Assembly (NCBI GenBank): GCA_017464425.1
Contig: JAFUDX010000028.1
Span: forward strand, 62,001 to 126,000
DNA length: 64,000 nucleotides
Direction of reading: 5' to 3'
Origin: Treponema sp.
Lineage (GTDB): Bacteria; Spirochaetota; Spirochaetia; Treponematales; Treponemataceae
Part shown: in pieces, positions 34,967-44,012 of the stretch
Numbering within the stretch: the stretch's first letter is position 1
How the letters are laid out: every line of letters begins with the position of its first letter
The notes under the pieces: generated by a model
Told to the model about the DNA's origin: nothing
The model's input: only the letters and a program-made list of their open reading frames with translations
The model's database searches: none
Position numbers and translations under genes: made by a program

Positions 34967-36470
34967 AAATCACATCTCCCTTGATTAAGAACGAATCGGA
35001 CACTGCGTTGAGCGAGCGGATTCTGTCCGCGTCACAACCGAGATAGAGCGCGAGAGTAAGGAGCGGCATTTCCCGCTTGATGTGCCGCGTCAGTTCCATA
35101 TCATAGTTGTATGACAGGAGCGTCTGCGCACAAGCGATGCGGCAATTTTCAACCGCTGCATATATGTCGGAATCTTCCTTGTCGATGGAATCTTCAAGTT
35201 TTTCAAATAAAGCCCAAAGTCCTTTTTGGCTTTCGTAGGTCTGTGTTGTCGAATCGAGTTTTGTGAGCAGTTGCGATACCGCCCCGAATGCCACGACTTT
35301 GTACAGGTTTTCGACGGCGGATTTTGTGTTGTACTGTTGCTCAGTGATTGCCTCGTCGTCAAGTTCATAGTTTGTGGCTGTCAAGAAGTTCATAAGCACA
35401 TTCTTTTCATTCCGTTTTATAAACTGTTCCTCAACAATCTCACTTGCAATGTTTGAAGTTCCCGCGCTGCTACTACTTCTGCTTGATGATGTTGAGCTTC
35501 CGCTTGGCGATGTTGAACTTCCGTTCCCGCTACTTCCGCTTGACGATGTTGAGTTTCCGCTTCCGCTGCTACCGCTTGATGAACTGTTGCTTGCCGACCC
35601 GCTACTATCTGAATCGCTGTCACTGTCACGCATGAAATATGATGCTGTTTCATCTGCGGCATTCTTGATTTCCATAATGCCTGCAACGATGCCAAATGCT
35701 GCGGAAACAACCGCTTGTGCAAGTTCTTTTGGCGCACGAACGCCCTGCGCAATAAGGCTTGTTATTGCGTTGATTTTGTTCGTCATGTCGTTCAGTTTTG
35801 AAATTGCGCCCTGTACTCTGCCGACAATGGACGCGAGCGTTTTTGTAATTTTTCCGAAGCCCGAAGCGAGCGTTGCCGTGTCCTTTGATTTTTCGACTGC
35901 CACCGCAAAACTTGAAACAGCCGCGCTCTTTAGGTCAGCGACCGCACTTTCTACATTCAGCGCGGTCAGATTGCTTGACACCGCTTCAAAACGCTTGGTG
36001 TCTGAATATCCCGCCCGCACAAGTTCAATAGAAATATCTGAAAGCCCTGTTTTTGCTCGTTCTTCATCCACATTCCAATTTGTCACGACGACTTTGAACC
36101 GTCCCCACAACGGCAAGTCGAGAGTGCCAGGATTGTCGTCATCGGTGGCGACTTGAAAAGCGGTCACTAGTTTATTCCGCTCCGCAATGTACTTTTCGCC
36201 GATAACATGACCTTTTACCTTGATTGTCTGTGCCTTTTCGCCAAGCTGCGTATTTGACCAAAATCCATACGGATATTCTGCCGTGTCCACATTCTGACCA
36301 CCGCCGAGCGATATTGAGTCGTAGGCGAATATGACAGGCTCGCCGCTTGGTGCTTGGTATGACGAAAGACGGTGGCTGTCCTCACTCTGACCGTAGGCTT
36401 CGCGCCATGAATCGCTGTAAGTGCGCGGGAGAGAAGAATCAAAATTGAGAGCCGAATTTGATGTACTCAT
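34959..36470 (-). CDS. Tail/DNA circularisation protein gpN
   Basis: 503 residues of the Mu gpN family: YSDSWREAYGQSEDSHRLSS, ISLGGGQNVDTAEYPYGFWS at the N-terminus. An unusual Ser/Gly-rich stretch of about 60 residues (near 283-345) splits the protein; Mu gpN lacks it. Baseplate hub-associated; the DNA circularisation name comes from early Mu genetics. Confidence 0.85.
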   Translation of the reverse strand: MSTSNSALNFDSSLPRTYSDSWREAYGQSEDSHRLSSYQAPSGEPVIFAYDSISLGGGQNVDTAEYPYGFWSNTQLGEKAQTIKVKGHVIGEKYIAERNKLVTAFQVATDDDNPGTLDLPLWGRFKVVVTNWNVDEERAKTGLSDISIELVRAGYSDTKRFEAVSSNLTALNVESAVADLKSAAVSSFAVAVEKSKDTATLASGFGKITKTLASIVGRVQGAISKLNDMTNKINAITSLIAQGVRAPKELAQAVVSAAFGIVAGIMEIKNAADETASYFMRDSDSDSDSSGSASNSSSSGSSGSGNSTSSSGSSGNGSSTSPSGSSTSSSRSSSSAGTSNIASEIVEEQFIKRNEKNVLMNFLTATNYELDDEAITEQQYNTKSAVENLYKVVAFGAVSQLLTKLDSTTQTYESQKGLWALFEKLEDSIDKEDSDIYAAVENCRIACAQTLLSYNYDMELTRHIKREMPLLTLALYLGCDADRIRSLNAVSDSFLIKGDVIYV

Positions 36471-38833
36471 AGCATATTCCTTGCTTCAACTGCGCTTCCA
36501 GTGTTCACTCGGATATTCCGCGCGGTATTCCGTGAAGTTTCGGCTGTGAACATAGTGCGCTTATCATCAAGCGTAAGGTGAAGATTTACATCCGCCGCGC
36601 CCGAAAGTTCGGCGGTCGCGCCCGTATACTGCGGGCTTCCTGTCATATAGTTATTGGTGATTTCGGGCGGCAACTCCCGCGCGGGAATTGTTTGTTGCAT
36701 ATACTGTGTTTGCGAATTAGAGAAATACTGTGTTATCTGCTGTTGGGGAATTCTATCGACAACTCGCTTGTTTTGACTGTCTGTATTATTTTCCACCTGT
36801 ATAATAATAGGAGAAGCCGCTCCCAATTTCTTGTCAAAAGAAAAGTCATTTGATTTGTTTTCTTTCTTCCCGCCGAGATTATTTTGCTCGGTTTGTGTTT
36901 GTACAGAAGACAAAGTGCCAAGCGTTTCTGTGTAAAGCAGTTGCGGTACTTCTGTGTCAGAAGAAGAAGCGGGTACATTTACGCTTGCTTGCGCTCCGTT
37001 ATCATCTCCCGTGATTGCGCTTCCGATACCTTCACCGATTGCGCGACCTGCTTTGCCGCCGAGCCACCCGCCCAACGCGCCAATACCCGCACCGACAAGC
37101 GCACCGACAGCTGTACCGAGAACAGGAACGACAGAGCCGACTGCCGCACCAACCGCAGCACCTGCGGCAACGCCTGCAATACCTCCCGCCGTTGCTCCGA
37201 CTACAGTTCCCGCCGCATCACCGATTGCTCCGCCTTTCGCCGTAGATTTTTCTTTTTTGGTCAGCGTTTCGTCCGCGTTGATTTCTGAAACTTCACTGAC
37301 GGCGTTCGGAATTGCGACCAGTGCCGCTCCGATTCCCGCAGCTGCTCCGCCCGCCGCCAACTGTTTTCCCGAAAGTCCTTTGACGGCTTGGGAAGCCGCG
37401 CCGCCCATTTTCTGAAAAGTGTTCCCCTGCGAGCCAGTGTTGAGCGGTGTCCCAGCGGGCTGTCCTGTCGGTGTTTTTCCGACGGTCTGATTGCCCGCCG
37501 CACCCGCGCTTGGAAGCGGTGAAGCACCCGCTTTGCCGCCCCAGTTCGTCACATACACGGGGATTCCCATTCCGCCAATGCTAGAGCCAATATTTATATT
37601 GCTTCCGCCTTTTTTGAGCGAGACGATGCTGGATATAACATTCATAACGCTCGCAAGCCCTTTGACGGCAGCAATTGAACCGACACCAACCGCAATGCTC
37701 GTGAAGATTCTGTCAAATGCTTTAGGGTCATCTGCAAGATTGTTCAGCAAGTCAGCCAGTTTTTCTAATGGTTCTGTAAGTTTTGAATCTGCAAATTTTA
37801 CAAATGAAGTGCGGACATTCTGCAAGTTTGCATCTAATTGCGCAGCCATCCTTGCAGATTTTCCTTCCATCGCGCCTGTGGTGTCGCCCAAGTCCATTAA
37901 CTTGGGGTACATATCCTTGTAAAAGTTTCCGTATGCGCGAATTGCTTGCATTGAAGTAGTGCCGAATATTGAGCCGAGAAAATCCGTATTGCCGACCTTT
38001 TCCGATACGGCGAGCAAATCCGCCATAATGTCGTTGAAATCACGGAATGCTCCCGATTCATCGCGGACACGAACCCCGATAGCCATAAGTTTTTGCTGTT
38101 TGTCGGGGCTGCTCAATTCAGCCATAGCAGAGCCAAGCGCGGTAACGGCAATCTCCGCGCTTTTCGTACCCATCATAATAATCTGCATTGCGGCATTTGC
38201 GCGTTTTATGTCGTCGGGAGCAGTGCCTATCGGTGAGTATGCGGAAATGACGGCAGAACCCGCCTTTGCGAATTCACCGAATGTGAATGCGCCCTGGTCG
38301 CCCTGCTTGACCATATCGTCCATAAGTTTTGAAATTTGGTCTGCCGTGTACCCGAACTTCTGAAATTCCGCGAACACAGAGCCGATGGACGCTCCCTGCT
38401 CGCCAGTCGCTTGGATTGCGATAGCGATATTACGGATATTGTCTTCGGTATATTTAAGGTCGCCTGTTTTTGTCATTACTACATCAAGAGCATCTGCAAT
38501 ACTTGATGTGTCAATTTTGATATTAGAATCCCGTGCGGCGGTAAATATTTCTTGTTTTAGTTGATTTACCTGTTCTGCCGATGCATCGGCGGTCAGCCCT
38601 ATACGAGTAAGTCGGCTGTCTAATTTTATGATGTCATTGGTGGCAGCACCGAGAGAAAAAGAAACGCCGAGTGCACCCGCCGCCGTGCCAAGCCCCGAAA
38701 ATGCTTTGTCTATGCCTTGAATTGCGGAAGCAGCGGACGATGCGAATTTCTGCACCGTGCCGCCAGCATCTTTTATTCCCTGAGAGAACTTGTCTTTCAG
38801 AGAGAGCAGTACGCCCGCCTTAATCTCGTTCAT
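36467..38833 (-). CDS. Tape measure protein
   Basis: 788 residues. N-terminal TMP domain (coiled-coil start KAGVLLSLKDKFSQGIKDAG, then DSRLTRIGLTADASAEQVNQ), a hydrophobic Gly/Ala-rich segment (about 550-600: GIAGVAAGAAVGAAVGSVVP) likely to act in membrane passage, and a C-terminal tail. Sets tail length. The ATG overlaps the stop of the frameshifted chaperone frame by ATGA. Confidence 0.92.
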   Translation of the reverse strand: MNEIKAGVLLSLKDKFSQGIKDAGGTVQKFASSAASAIQGIDKAFSGLGTAAGALGVSFSLGAATNDIIKLDSRLTRIGLTADASAEQVNQLKQEIFTAARDSNIKIDTSSIADALDVVMTKTGDLKYTEDNIRNIAIAIQATGEQGASIGSVFAEFQKFGYTADQISKLMDDMVKQGDQGAFTFGEFAKAGSAVISAYSPIGTAPDDIKRANAAMQIIMMGTKSAEIAVTALGSAMAELSSPDKQQKLMAIGVRVRDESGAFRDFNDIMADLLAVSEKVGNTDFLGSIFGTTSMQAIRAYGNFYKDMYPKLMDLGDTTGAMEGKSARMAAQLDANLQNVRTSFVKFADSKLTEPLEKLADLLNNLADDPKAFDRIFTSIAVGVGSIAAVKGLASVMNVISSIVSLKKGGSNINIGSSIGGMGIPVYVTNWGGKAGASPLPSAGAAGNQTVGKTPTGQPAGTPLNTGSQGNTFQKMGGAASQAVKGLSGKQLAAGGAAAGIGAALVAIPNAVSEVSEINADETLTKKEKSTAKGGAIGDAAGTVVGATAGGIAGVAAGAAVGAAVGSVVPVLGTAVGALVGAGIGALGGWLGGKAGRAIGEGIGSAITGDDNGAQASVNVPASSSDTEVPQLLYTETLGTLSSVQTQTEQNNLGGKKENKSNDFSFDKKLGAASPIIIQVENNTDSQNKRVVDRIPQQQITQYFSNSQTQYMQQTIPARELPPEITNNYMTGSPQYTGATAELSGAADVNLHLTLDDKRTMFTAETSRNTARNIRVNTGSAVEARNML

Positions 38834-39027
38834 TCATGTCCTCTCAGTCGTTGTGTTTTTGTATGCCAGTATTTCAGTTCGTCCCAAGTGAAGTTCATCA
38901 CCGTTTCGTAACTCATACCGTGTAGAACCGCCATCAAGTCCACGACCATGTCAGCGACACAGTCTTGGACTTGTTCTAGCGTTAGGATTTCTCCGCCGTT
39001 TTCTCTGCTTCCGCCTTTGCTTTTGGG
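38830..39027 (-). CDS. Tail assembly chaperone, -1 frameshift extension (gp41')
   Basis: 63 codons in the -1 frame relative to gp41, entered at the slippery heptamer C-CCA-AAA (39027-39021). Encodes SKGGSRENGG, EILTLEQVQDCVADMVVDLM and so on, ending GHE with a TGA that overlaps the tape-measure ATG. Fused to the first 96 codons of gp41 it gives about 159 residues. No ribosome site of its own. Programmed shifts at this place are conserved in long-tailed phages (P2 E/E', lambda G/GT, Mu 41/42). Confidence 0.75.
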   Translation of the reverse strand, partial: PKSKGGSRENGGEILTLEQVQDCVADMVVDLMAVLHGMSYETVMNFTWDELKYWHTKTQRLRGHE

Positions 39028-39308
39028 TCGGATTTCTCCGTAGGTTTGACCCCGAAAAACTGAAGCCAAATTTTTTGCAATTCCACGCGAATCACCGCCC
39101 AGTCGTCAATGTCGATTGCGGAGATGATTGCTTCGGGTTCGCCCGAGAGCGAAGAGACCAACGCCACATCCGCGCCGACACTGTCCGCCGCGTGTCCGTC
39201 CGTGCGCATAAAGTCGCGGGTTTTCGGACGGTGGAATTTCAGTTCGGTAACAGTCCGCTCGCCAGAGGTCGCGGGCGTTTTGAGCGTGTATTCAAAAACA
39301 GTTTCCAT
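38982..39308 (-). CDS. Tail assembly chaperone gp41
   Basis: 108 residues, Mu gp41/P2 gpE type: VTELKFHRPKTRDFMRTDGH, ISAIDIDDWAVIRVELQKIW. Coats the tape measure during tail assembly. The end is a Lys/Ala/Glu-rich tail (SDPKAKAEAEKTAEKS) where the ribosome can shift at CCCAAAA. Confidence 0.85.
   Translation of the reverse strand: METVFEYTLKTPATSGERTVTELKFHRPKTRDFMRTDGHAADSVGADVALVSSLSGEPEAIISAIDIDDWAVIRVELQKIWLQFFGVKPTEKSDPKAKAEAEKTAEKS
39021..39027 (-). other. Slippery heptamer for -1 frameshifting
   Basis: On the coding strand GAC CCA AAA GCA; C-CCA-AAA fits X-XXY-YYZ. A shift back by one base yields CCC AAA AGC and opens the gp41' frame. Confidence 0.75.
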
Positions 39309-39317
39309 ACGCGCCCC

Positions 39318-39671
39318 TTATGCCAATTTCTGACTTTTAGCGGAGTGAAATTCGATGTCGAATTCACCCTTGCCGAGTTCGCCCATGTCAATGCTCCACG
39401 CATTAGGCATGACATGCTGATGCCCGTCCGCCGTGAACACGGTGAGCGTGTCGTCGCCCGTGTCGAGCGTCTGCGGATCTACTGATGCGTTGAGTTTCAG
39501 TTTCAACTCCGCATGTGTCGGCGTTTCAACATAGCCCGTGTTTTCAGCCTGTTCGCCGTCCTGTGTCTCGCGCTTGTGACCCGATGGCTTGAATGTGCCA
39601 CCGTCCGCCCTTAAGGGCAGTTCACCGAATGTGGACGAAACTGTCCGAATAACTTTGCTTAATCCTGCCAT
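39318..39671 (-). CDS. Tail tube protein gpM
   Basis: 117 residues, Mu gpM/DUF2597-like tube family: VIRTVSSTFGELPLRADGGT, RETQDGEQAENTGYVETPTH, GELGKGEFDIEFHS. Forms the inner tube of the contractile tail. Placed between sheath and chaperone as in Mu. Confidence 0.88.
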   Translation of the reverse strand: MAGLSKVIRTVSSTFGELPLRADGGTFKPSGHKRETQDGEQAENTGYVETPTHAELKLKLNASVDPQTLDTGDDTLTVFTADGHQHVMPNAWSIDMGELGKGEFDIEFHSAKSQKLA

Positions 39672-39683
39672 TGTTCGCTCCTA

Positions 39684-41156
39684 TCACATAAACTGGTTCA
39701 AGCCCGCGCCCACATAGAACTGACCGATGAGGACGGGTCTGTGCCGATATTCAAGCCGCGTTTTTGAATCGCTCTTGACTTCCACGATGATTGAATCCTT
39801 GTATGATTCAAAATCTTGACACCACTGTTTTTCTTGAATGAAAACAGACTGATAGACTTCTGCAAGGAAACTTCGCCACACGGCGGGTGTCATGACCTTT
39901 GAACCCGCGCCAAAGTTCTCGTCCGTTCGCGCGAGTTTCCAAGTCTTGAAACGCTTGCGTGCGAGTTGGTTGATGTAAGTGCGGATTGCCGAAATGGTCT
40001 CAACCACTTGCATATCAAGATAACTGGTGTCACGCGCCCCGTCGGAATTCTCCGTGTAACTGGTGACGACGCGCTCCACAAGCACCGTTCCCGAAGTGTC
40101 TACGCGGTAAGTGCTGATGCCCGCAGCGAGCAGAGCCTGTCTGTCGTCAAAGCTGAACTCGTCAGCCATCAAGTCGTCAATCGCGGTGTCCGTGGTGTTT
40201 GCGGCGGGGTCATCCGCGAGACGGCGAGAAAGCACTGCGCACCATGCCGCCGCCCAAAACGCGGGATGCTGCGGAGCATTGCCGCGCGACACGGAAATGA
40301 TGTGCGGACAGTTGATTGACTGCGCCGCATACAGCAGGGTGTTTTCCGTAGACACATCGCCGATTTCTCCCGAAAGCGCGATGAAGCACCGACCGTCAAT
40401 CTGCCGCATTGCGGTGTATCTGTCGTTCAGTTCGTTCGCGAGAGCCTTCAAGTTCCTTGCATCGGTGAAGTCGCACGCCATGTAGTGATAACGAACCGAG
40501 CCGAGATTTTTGAGCGGCTGCTCAATTTCGGGCGAGAGCGTTCCTTCGACCGCATTCTGCGCGGTGACGGAAACGCCGACCGCTCCCGATGTGATTTCAA
40601 TGGTGTTATAGTTGCCTGTAACGCCCTTGACGACGGAAGTGAGTTTGACCGAGATTCTGTTGCTCTCGCTGTCTGTCACGACTTCCGCTTCGACAGGGCA
40701 ATTTTCCGCTCCGTTGATTGCGGCGGTGATTGCGGACGCGACATCGTTAGCCGATGCGCCCTCTGAAACAGCCGCACTGAGTTCCGTTGCGTTGATTGCG
40801 ATTGCGACAGAGCCTTCCTGTGCGTTGGCGGCGGCAATCACAAAAGAGCGATTCCATTTTGTGCCAGCCGTCGTCTCTGCAATCGGAAGGACATACAATT
40901 CTTCCGTGGTGTTGTGCGAGAGGAATTCCGCAGCCATGACAGCGGCGGGGCTTCCGTTCCCGAACAGTTTTTTTGCTTTGTCCGCGCTTCTGACTTGCAC
41001 TGCCTTCCCTGCGGTCGCCGTTCCCGATGCCGCCATCGTGCCAATCATAAGGGCGCGTTTTACATCGCTCACGCTTCCCGCAAGCGAATTGTCGATTTCC
41101 TGATACTGCCCAGGAACGAGCAGCGATGCAGGAATTTCAGTAAAAGGTATTGCCAT
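39684..41156 (-). CDS. Tail sheath protein gpL
   Basis: 490 residues. Family segments: FTEIPASLLVPGQYQEIDNS, ALMIGTMAASGTA, AAWCAVLSRRLADDPA and the C-terminal RRHRP-like EYRHRPVLIGQFYVGAGLNQ. Contractile sheath. ATG with upstream GGAGG-like sequence, 12 bp before the tube gene. Confidence 0.92.
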   Translation of the reverse strand: MAIPFTEIPASLLVPGQYQEIDNSLAGSVSDVKRALMIGTMAASGTATAGKAVQVRSADKAKKLFGNGSPAAVMAAEFLSHNTTEELYVLPIAETTAGTKWNRSFVIAAANAQEGSVAIAINATELSAAVSEGASANDVASAITAAINGAENCPVEAEVVTDSESNRISVKLTSVVKGVTGNYNTIEITSGAVGVSVTAQNAVEGTLSPEIEQPLKNLGSVRYHYMACDFTDARNLKALANELNDRYTAMRQIDGRCFIALSGEIGDVSTENTLLYAAQSINCPHIISVSRGNAPQHPAFWAAAWCAVLSRRLADDPAANTTDTAIDDLMADEFSFDDRQALLAAGISTYRVDTSGTVLVERVVTSYTENSDGARDTSYLDMQVVETISAIRTYINQLARKRFKTWKLARTDENFGAGSKVMTPAVWRSFLAEVYQSVFIQEKQWCQDFESYKDSIIVEVKSDSKTRLEYRHRPVLIGQFYVGAGLNQFM

Positions 41157-41717
41157 TTAGACCTCCATATCTGCCTTTGAGCCGACCGCCCGTTCCTCAA
41201 CTTCAAGAGTTCCGTCCGCGCCTTCAAACATTTCAAGTTCATCGTCCGTCGCAAAAGTTCCGTCGGGAATCTGCATTGCGCGGACATTCCAAGTCCACGA
41301 GACAGCCCACATCGAAATGTTTATGCTGTCGAGCGTTCCTGTATACAGATTTTCTGCTTCGATGTCCGTGACATCAGTTCCATTGTACTTTGATTCGTTG
41401 GGTATGCTTCTGATAACAGGGATTAAAAGTGAAGTGAGTTTCAGCCCTTCGTCGTAGATTCTGTCCGCGTTGTTCGCGCGGCTCAGTACCCAACTCACGA
41501 AACGGCAAGCGGAGTTGTCCGTTCCCTCGCCGTCGTTTATCTGCATAAGGGAAGTGAGAATCGCGGGGGATTGTGTCGCAAGCCGTCTGATTTCCGATTC
41601 GGTGAACCGCCCCGCGTGTGCGGCGACTTTCAGAGTCTTGTATTTTGATTTCGGGAAGTTCTTCTCAATCAGACCGACCGCCTCGTTACGAATGTCAAGA
41701 TAACTGTATTTGCTCAC
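41157..41717 (-). CDS. gp37-like tail completion protein (DUF1834)
   Basis: 186 residues. Start is GTG at 41717 (VSKYSYLDIRNEAVGLIEKN), exactly overlapping the gpG stop as GTGA; a longer in-frame form would cover the whole gpG gene and is rejected. Family resemblance to Mu gp37: GRFTESEIRRLATQSPAILT. Joins head and tail ends. Confidence 0.8.
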   Translation of the reverse strand: MSKYSYLDIRNEAVGLIEKNFPKSKYKTLKVAAHAGRFTESEIRRLATQSPAILTSLMQINDGEGTDNSACRFVSWVLSRANNADRIYDEGLKLTSLLIPVIRSIPNESKYNGTDVTDIEAENLYTGTLDSINISMWAVSWTWNVRAMQIPDGTFATDDELEMFEGADGTLEVEERAVGSKADMEV

Positions 41718-42178
41718 AAGCCCCGCCTTTCTAAGAATCCGAGTATGATTCCGACAATCTCTGTCTTGTCGTCCGCGCTCAATCCGATGTAGGTTCGCGC
41801 GGGAATGTTTTTCCACATATAGCCGTATTGATGCACTGCGGCATAGATTTTTGTCGCGCCGACCAATACGCTCCACGAGCCGACTTCTTGTGTCAGCGAA
41901 TCCATCAGTCCGCCCTGCCGCCACAAAATGCCGTTGTATGGGTTCGCCGTTCCGAACTTCCGTTTGTAGTAATCTTTTGTGGATTGGGCGATGTCCGCCC
42001 AATCGTCACCGTCGGGCGTTTTCTTTTCCGCAAACCTGTCTTTTGTCTGCGTTATCATTTCTTCACCGACAGAGCCAAGCAAGTCTTTCCGCTCGCTTGG
42101 TGTCAGTGCCATTTTGTTGAGCCGCGAGCATAATGCCCGCAACTCGTCAAATCCTATTTCTACAACCGCGCCCGCCAC
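41714..42178 (-). CDS. Virion morphogenesis protein gpG
   Basis: 154 residues, Phage_tail_S/gpG family: LLGSVGEEMITQTKDRFAEK, TPDGDDWADIAQSTKDYYKR and VHQYGYMWKNIPARTYIGLS, the conserved family end. Tail completion in Mu and P2. Confidence 0.9.
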   Translation of the reverse strand: MAGAVVEIGFDELRALCSRLNKMALTPSERKDLLGSVGEEMITQTKDRFAEKKTPDGDDWADIAQSTKDYYKRKFGTANPYNGILWRQGGLMDSLTQEVGSWSVLVGATKIYAAVHQYGYMWKNIPARTYIGLSADDKTEIVGIILGFLERRGL

Positions 42179-42618
42179 TAGAACAGCCGTCCTTTTTTGA
42201 AAAAGCGTGTTTCGGGTATGCCCTGCGATTCGTCCGCCTCAACGACGAAACTCTCTTGCAAGCCAGGACCCGAAAGCCCGCCCTTGTATTCCTTGTCGAT
42301 TTTTTCGATAAGGCTCATGGTTGTCTTGAACCACTCCCGCTCGTCCTCGCTTGACGAAACCGTGTCGGTCAGTTTGTGCCGAGCGATGTCAGCGCAGAAT
42401 GAGCGGATAGCCGCGTCGAACTGCGGCGGGATTACATCGCGAATGTCGCCCGTTTCCTCGTCCAAGAGCCACGGCAACTGTGCCACGATGATTCCCGTCG
42501 CATCAGCAAGCGCGATTTCCACACGCGCTGTGTCGAGCGTTTCGCCGTCCTCCGCGAGCGGGAGCGTCGCGGCGGGCAACCGTTCTTCAAGTTGCCCGAC
42601 CGTCAAGAGCGTTCTCAT
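42178..42618 (-). CDS. gp36-like protein (DUF1320)
   Basis: 146 residues resembling Mu gp36: LGQLEERLPAATLPL-like start, ALADATGIIVAQLPWLLDEE, FCADIARHKLTDT. Head-tail connector region. Stop and start shared with gpG. Confidence 0.82.
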   Translation of the reverse strand: MRTLLTVGQLEERLPAATLPLAEDGETLDTARVEIALADATGIIVAQLPWLLDEETGDIRDVIPPQFDAAIRSFCADIARHKLTDTVSSSEDEREWFKTTMSLIEKIDKEYKGGLSGPGLQESFVVEADESQGIPETRFFKKGRLF

Positions 42619-43076
42619 TTCGCGCCCTTGACTTCAATCCACTTGTCGCCCTTGATCCGCTCTACGCAGTCTTCGGGGACTTCGTAGTCGGCGAAAACCT
42701 TTGTGAGCGTAAGCCCGCAACGGTGGTAGTGCGGCGTGTGGCTCTTGTGGCGGAGCGTCATCGTGACCGTCTTTGCCGCCGTTTCGGTTTTGCCCGCATC
42801 GTCCGATTTGCCGCCGCCTTTTTCGCTGGCGGGCGGAAGTTCGGGAACGGCAGGGGCAGACGGTGCTGCGCCGTTATCTGCGTTGTTGCTTCCCGCGTTC
42901 GTGTCGCCGTTCGGCGGCTCCGTCGTGGCGAGCTGTGCGGTGTCGGCGTTCTGCTGTGTATCAGCGGGCTGAACAGTTGCAGGGGTCGCCGTGTCGGTTT
43001 TCTGCTCGTCGCCGTTGGCGGCGGGTGTCTGTGAATCAGCGGACTGGTTCTTGTTCTGCTTATTGTTGTTTCCCAT
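42615..43076 (-). CDS. gp35-like/FluMu HI1506-type protein
   Basis: 153 residues. The first 100 are low-complexity Ala/Thr/Asn/Gln/Pro (NKQNKNQSADSQTPAANGDE), the last 50 are a small folded domain (HYHRCGLTLTKVFADYEVPE, IKGDKWIEVK) like the Mu-like gp35 family. Sits between the major head protein and gp36, as expected. Confidence 0.72.
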   Translation of the reverse strand: MGNNNKQNKNQSADSQTPAANGDEQKTDTATPATVQPADTQQNADTAQLATTEPPNGDTNAGSNNADNGAAPSAPAVPELPPASEKGGGKSDDAGKTETAAKTVTMTLRHKSHTPHYHRCGLTLTKVFADYEVPEDCVERIKGDKWIEVKGAK

Positions 43077-43088
43077 TCTGCGTTCTCC

Positions 43089-44012
43089 TTATGCAAGCCA
43101 CGGGTTGACGATGAGTTCAATCTTGTTGTAGTTGGTGTTGCCCGCGCCGTTGTCAAGCACGGTGCGCTTCAAGATTTTTTCTGCCGCGCTCTGCAAGCTC
43201 GGCGGAACGACAAGTGCGGTCGGGCGCATTCCCATCGGGTCGCCGCCGTCGCGCTTGAAACTCTGCATGAGTTCATACGCCTTTTCAAAAGCCGTGTCGT
43301 CCAAGTCTGCTTTAGATGCGACTGCCTGCTGCCAAAGCCCGTAGCCACGGCTTCCGCGATAGCGGATTCCGTACAGATACTGGTCTTTCATAAACACGGT
43401 GTTGTTCTGAGTGTCCGTGATGGCTTCCAACTCAAAGCCCGTGCGGTGCTGAACGATGAGCGGCTTGATTTCGCGCCCCAAAGCAAGCAAGAACCACGGC
43501 GTTCCGTTGTCCGAAGCCGTCTTTTTGTAGATGTTTGAGACAAGGCTTGCCGTTCCCGTGCCGTCCGTATTCGGATAGACGGGATGCTCGTCGTCAAAGA
43601 AATTCTGACCGTCATAGCAAGTGTTTGAAAAACCGTTCTGAAGAAGTTTCGCGACCTCGCGGTCAAGGAAGTCACTCGTTTCCTGTCCCATAGCGCGTGA
43701 AATGGTCGCGTACTGTTCGAGATTGTCATCTTCGATGTCCGTGCGCTGAACGCCGAGCGTTGCTTCGTACAGTTCGTTCGTAATCTGATAGCTTGCTTCT
43801 GACAAGTCTTTGATGACACGGTCGCCGACCCATTTGCGCATCTGCGGGAATTTTGAAAGCCACCCGTATGTGTTTGATGCGCTTGATGATTTGATTTCGG
43901 TCGCAAGTTTTTTGTAGACCGATTCCGCGTTTGCCTTTTCAAAGGCGAGTTTGAATTCCCCACGAACAGTGGTGCGAAGATTGTTCAATGTCTGATTGCT
44001 GACGATTGCCAT
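43089..44012 (-). CDS. Major head protein gpT
   Basis: 307 residues, Mu gpT family: QTLNNLRTTVRGEFKLAFEK, SNTYGWLSKFPQMRKWVGDR, ITNELYEATLGVQRTDIEDD and DGDPMGMRPTALVVPPSLQS-like GGDPMGMRPTALVVPPSLQS. HK97-fold capsid. Confidence 0.95.
   Translation of the reverse strand: MAIVSNQTLNNLRTTVRGEFKLAFEKANAESVYKKLATEIKSSSASNTYGWLSKFPQMRKWVGDRVIKDLSEASYQITNELYEATLGVQRTDIEDDNLEQYATISRAMGQETSDFLDREVAKLLQNGFSNTCYDGQNFFDDEHPVYPNTDGTGTASLVSNIYKKTASDNGTPWFLLALGREIKPLIVQHRTGFELEAITDTQNNTVFMKDQYLYGIRYRGSRGYGLWQQAVASKADLDDTAFEKAYELMQSFKRDGGDPMGMRPTALVVPPSLQSAAEKILKRTVLDNGAGNTNYNKIELIVNPWLA

Noticed and set aside
41380..41425. Another late-promoter-like dyad (TAATCCCTGTTA) in gp37
   Set aside because: One mismatch, -10 offset by one base, and the dyad follows from coding LLIPV as in gene P; likely chance.
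41718..42002. N-terminal extension of the gp37-like gene
   Set aside because: Entirely antiphase to gpG; the GTGA overlap gives a clear start at 41717.
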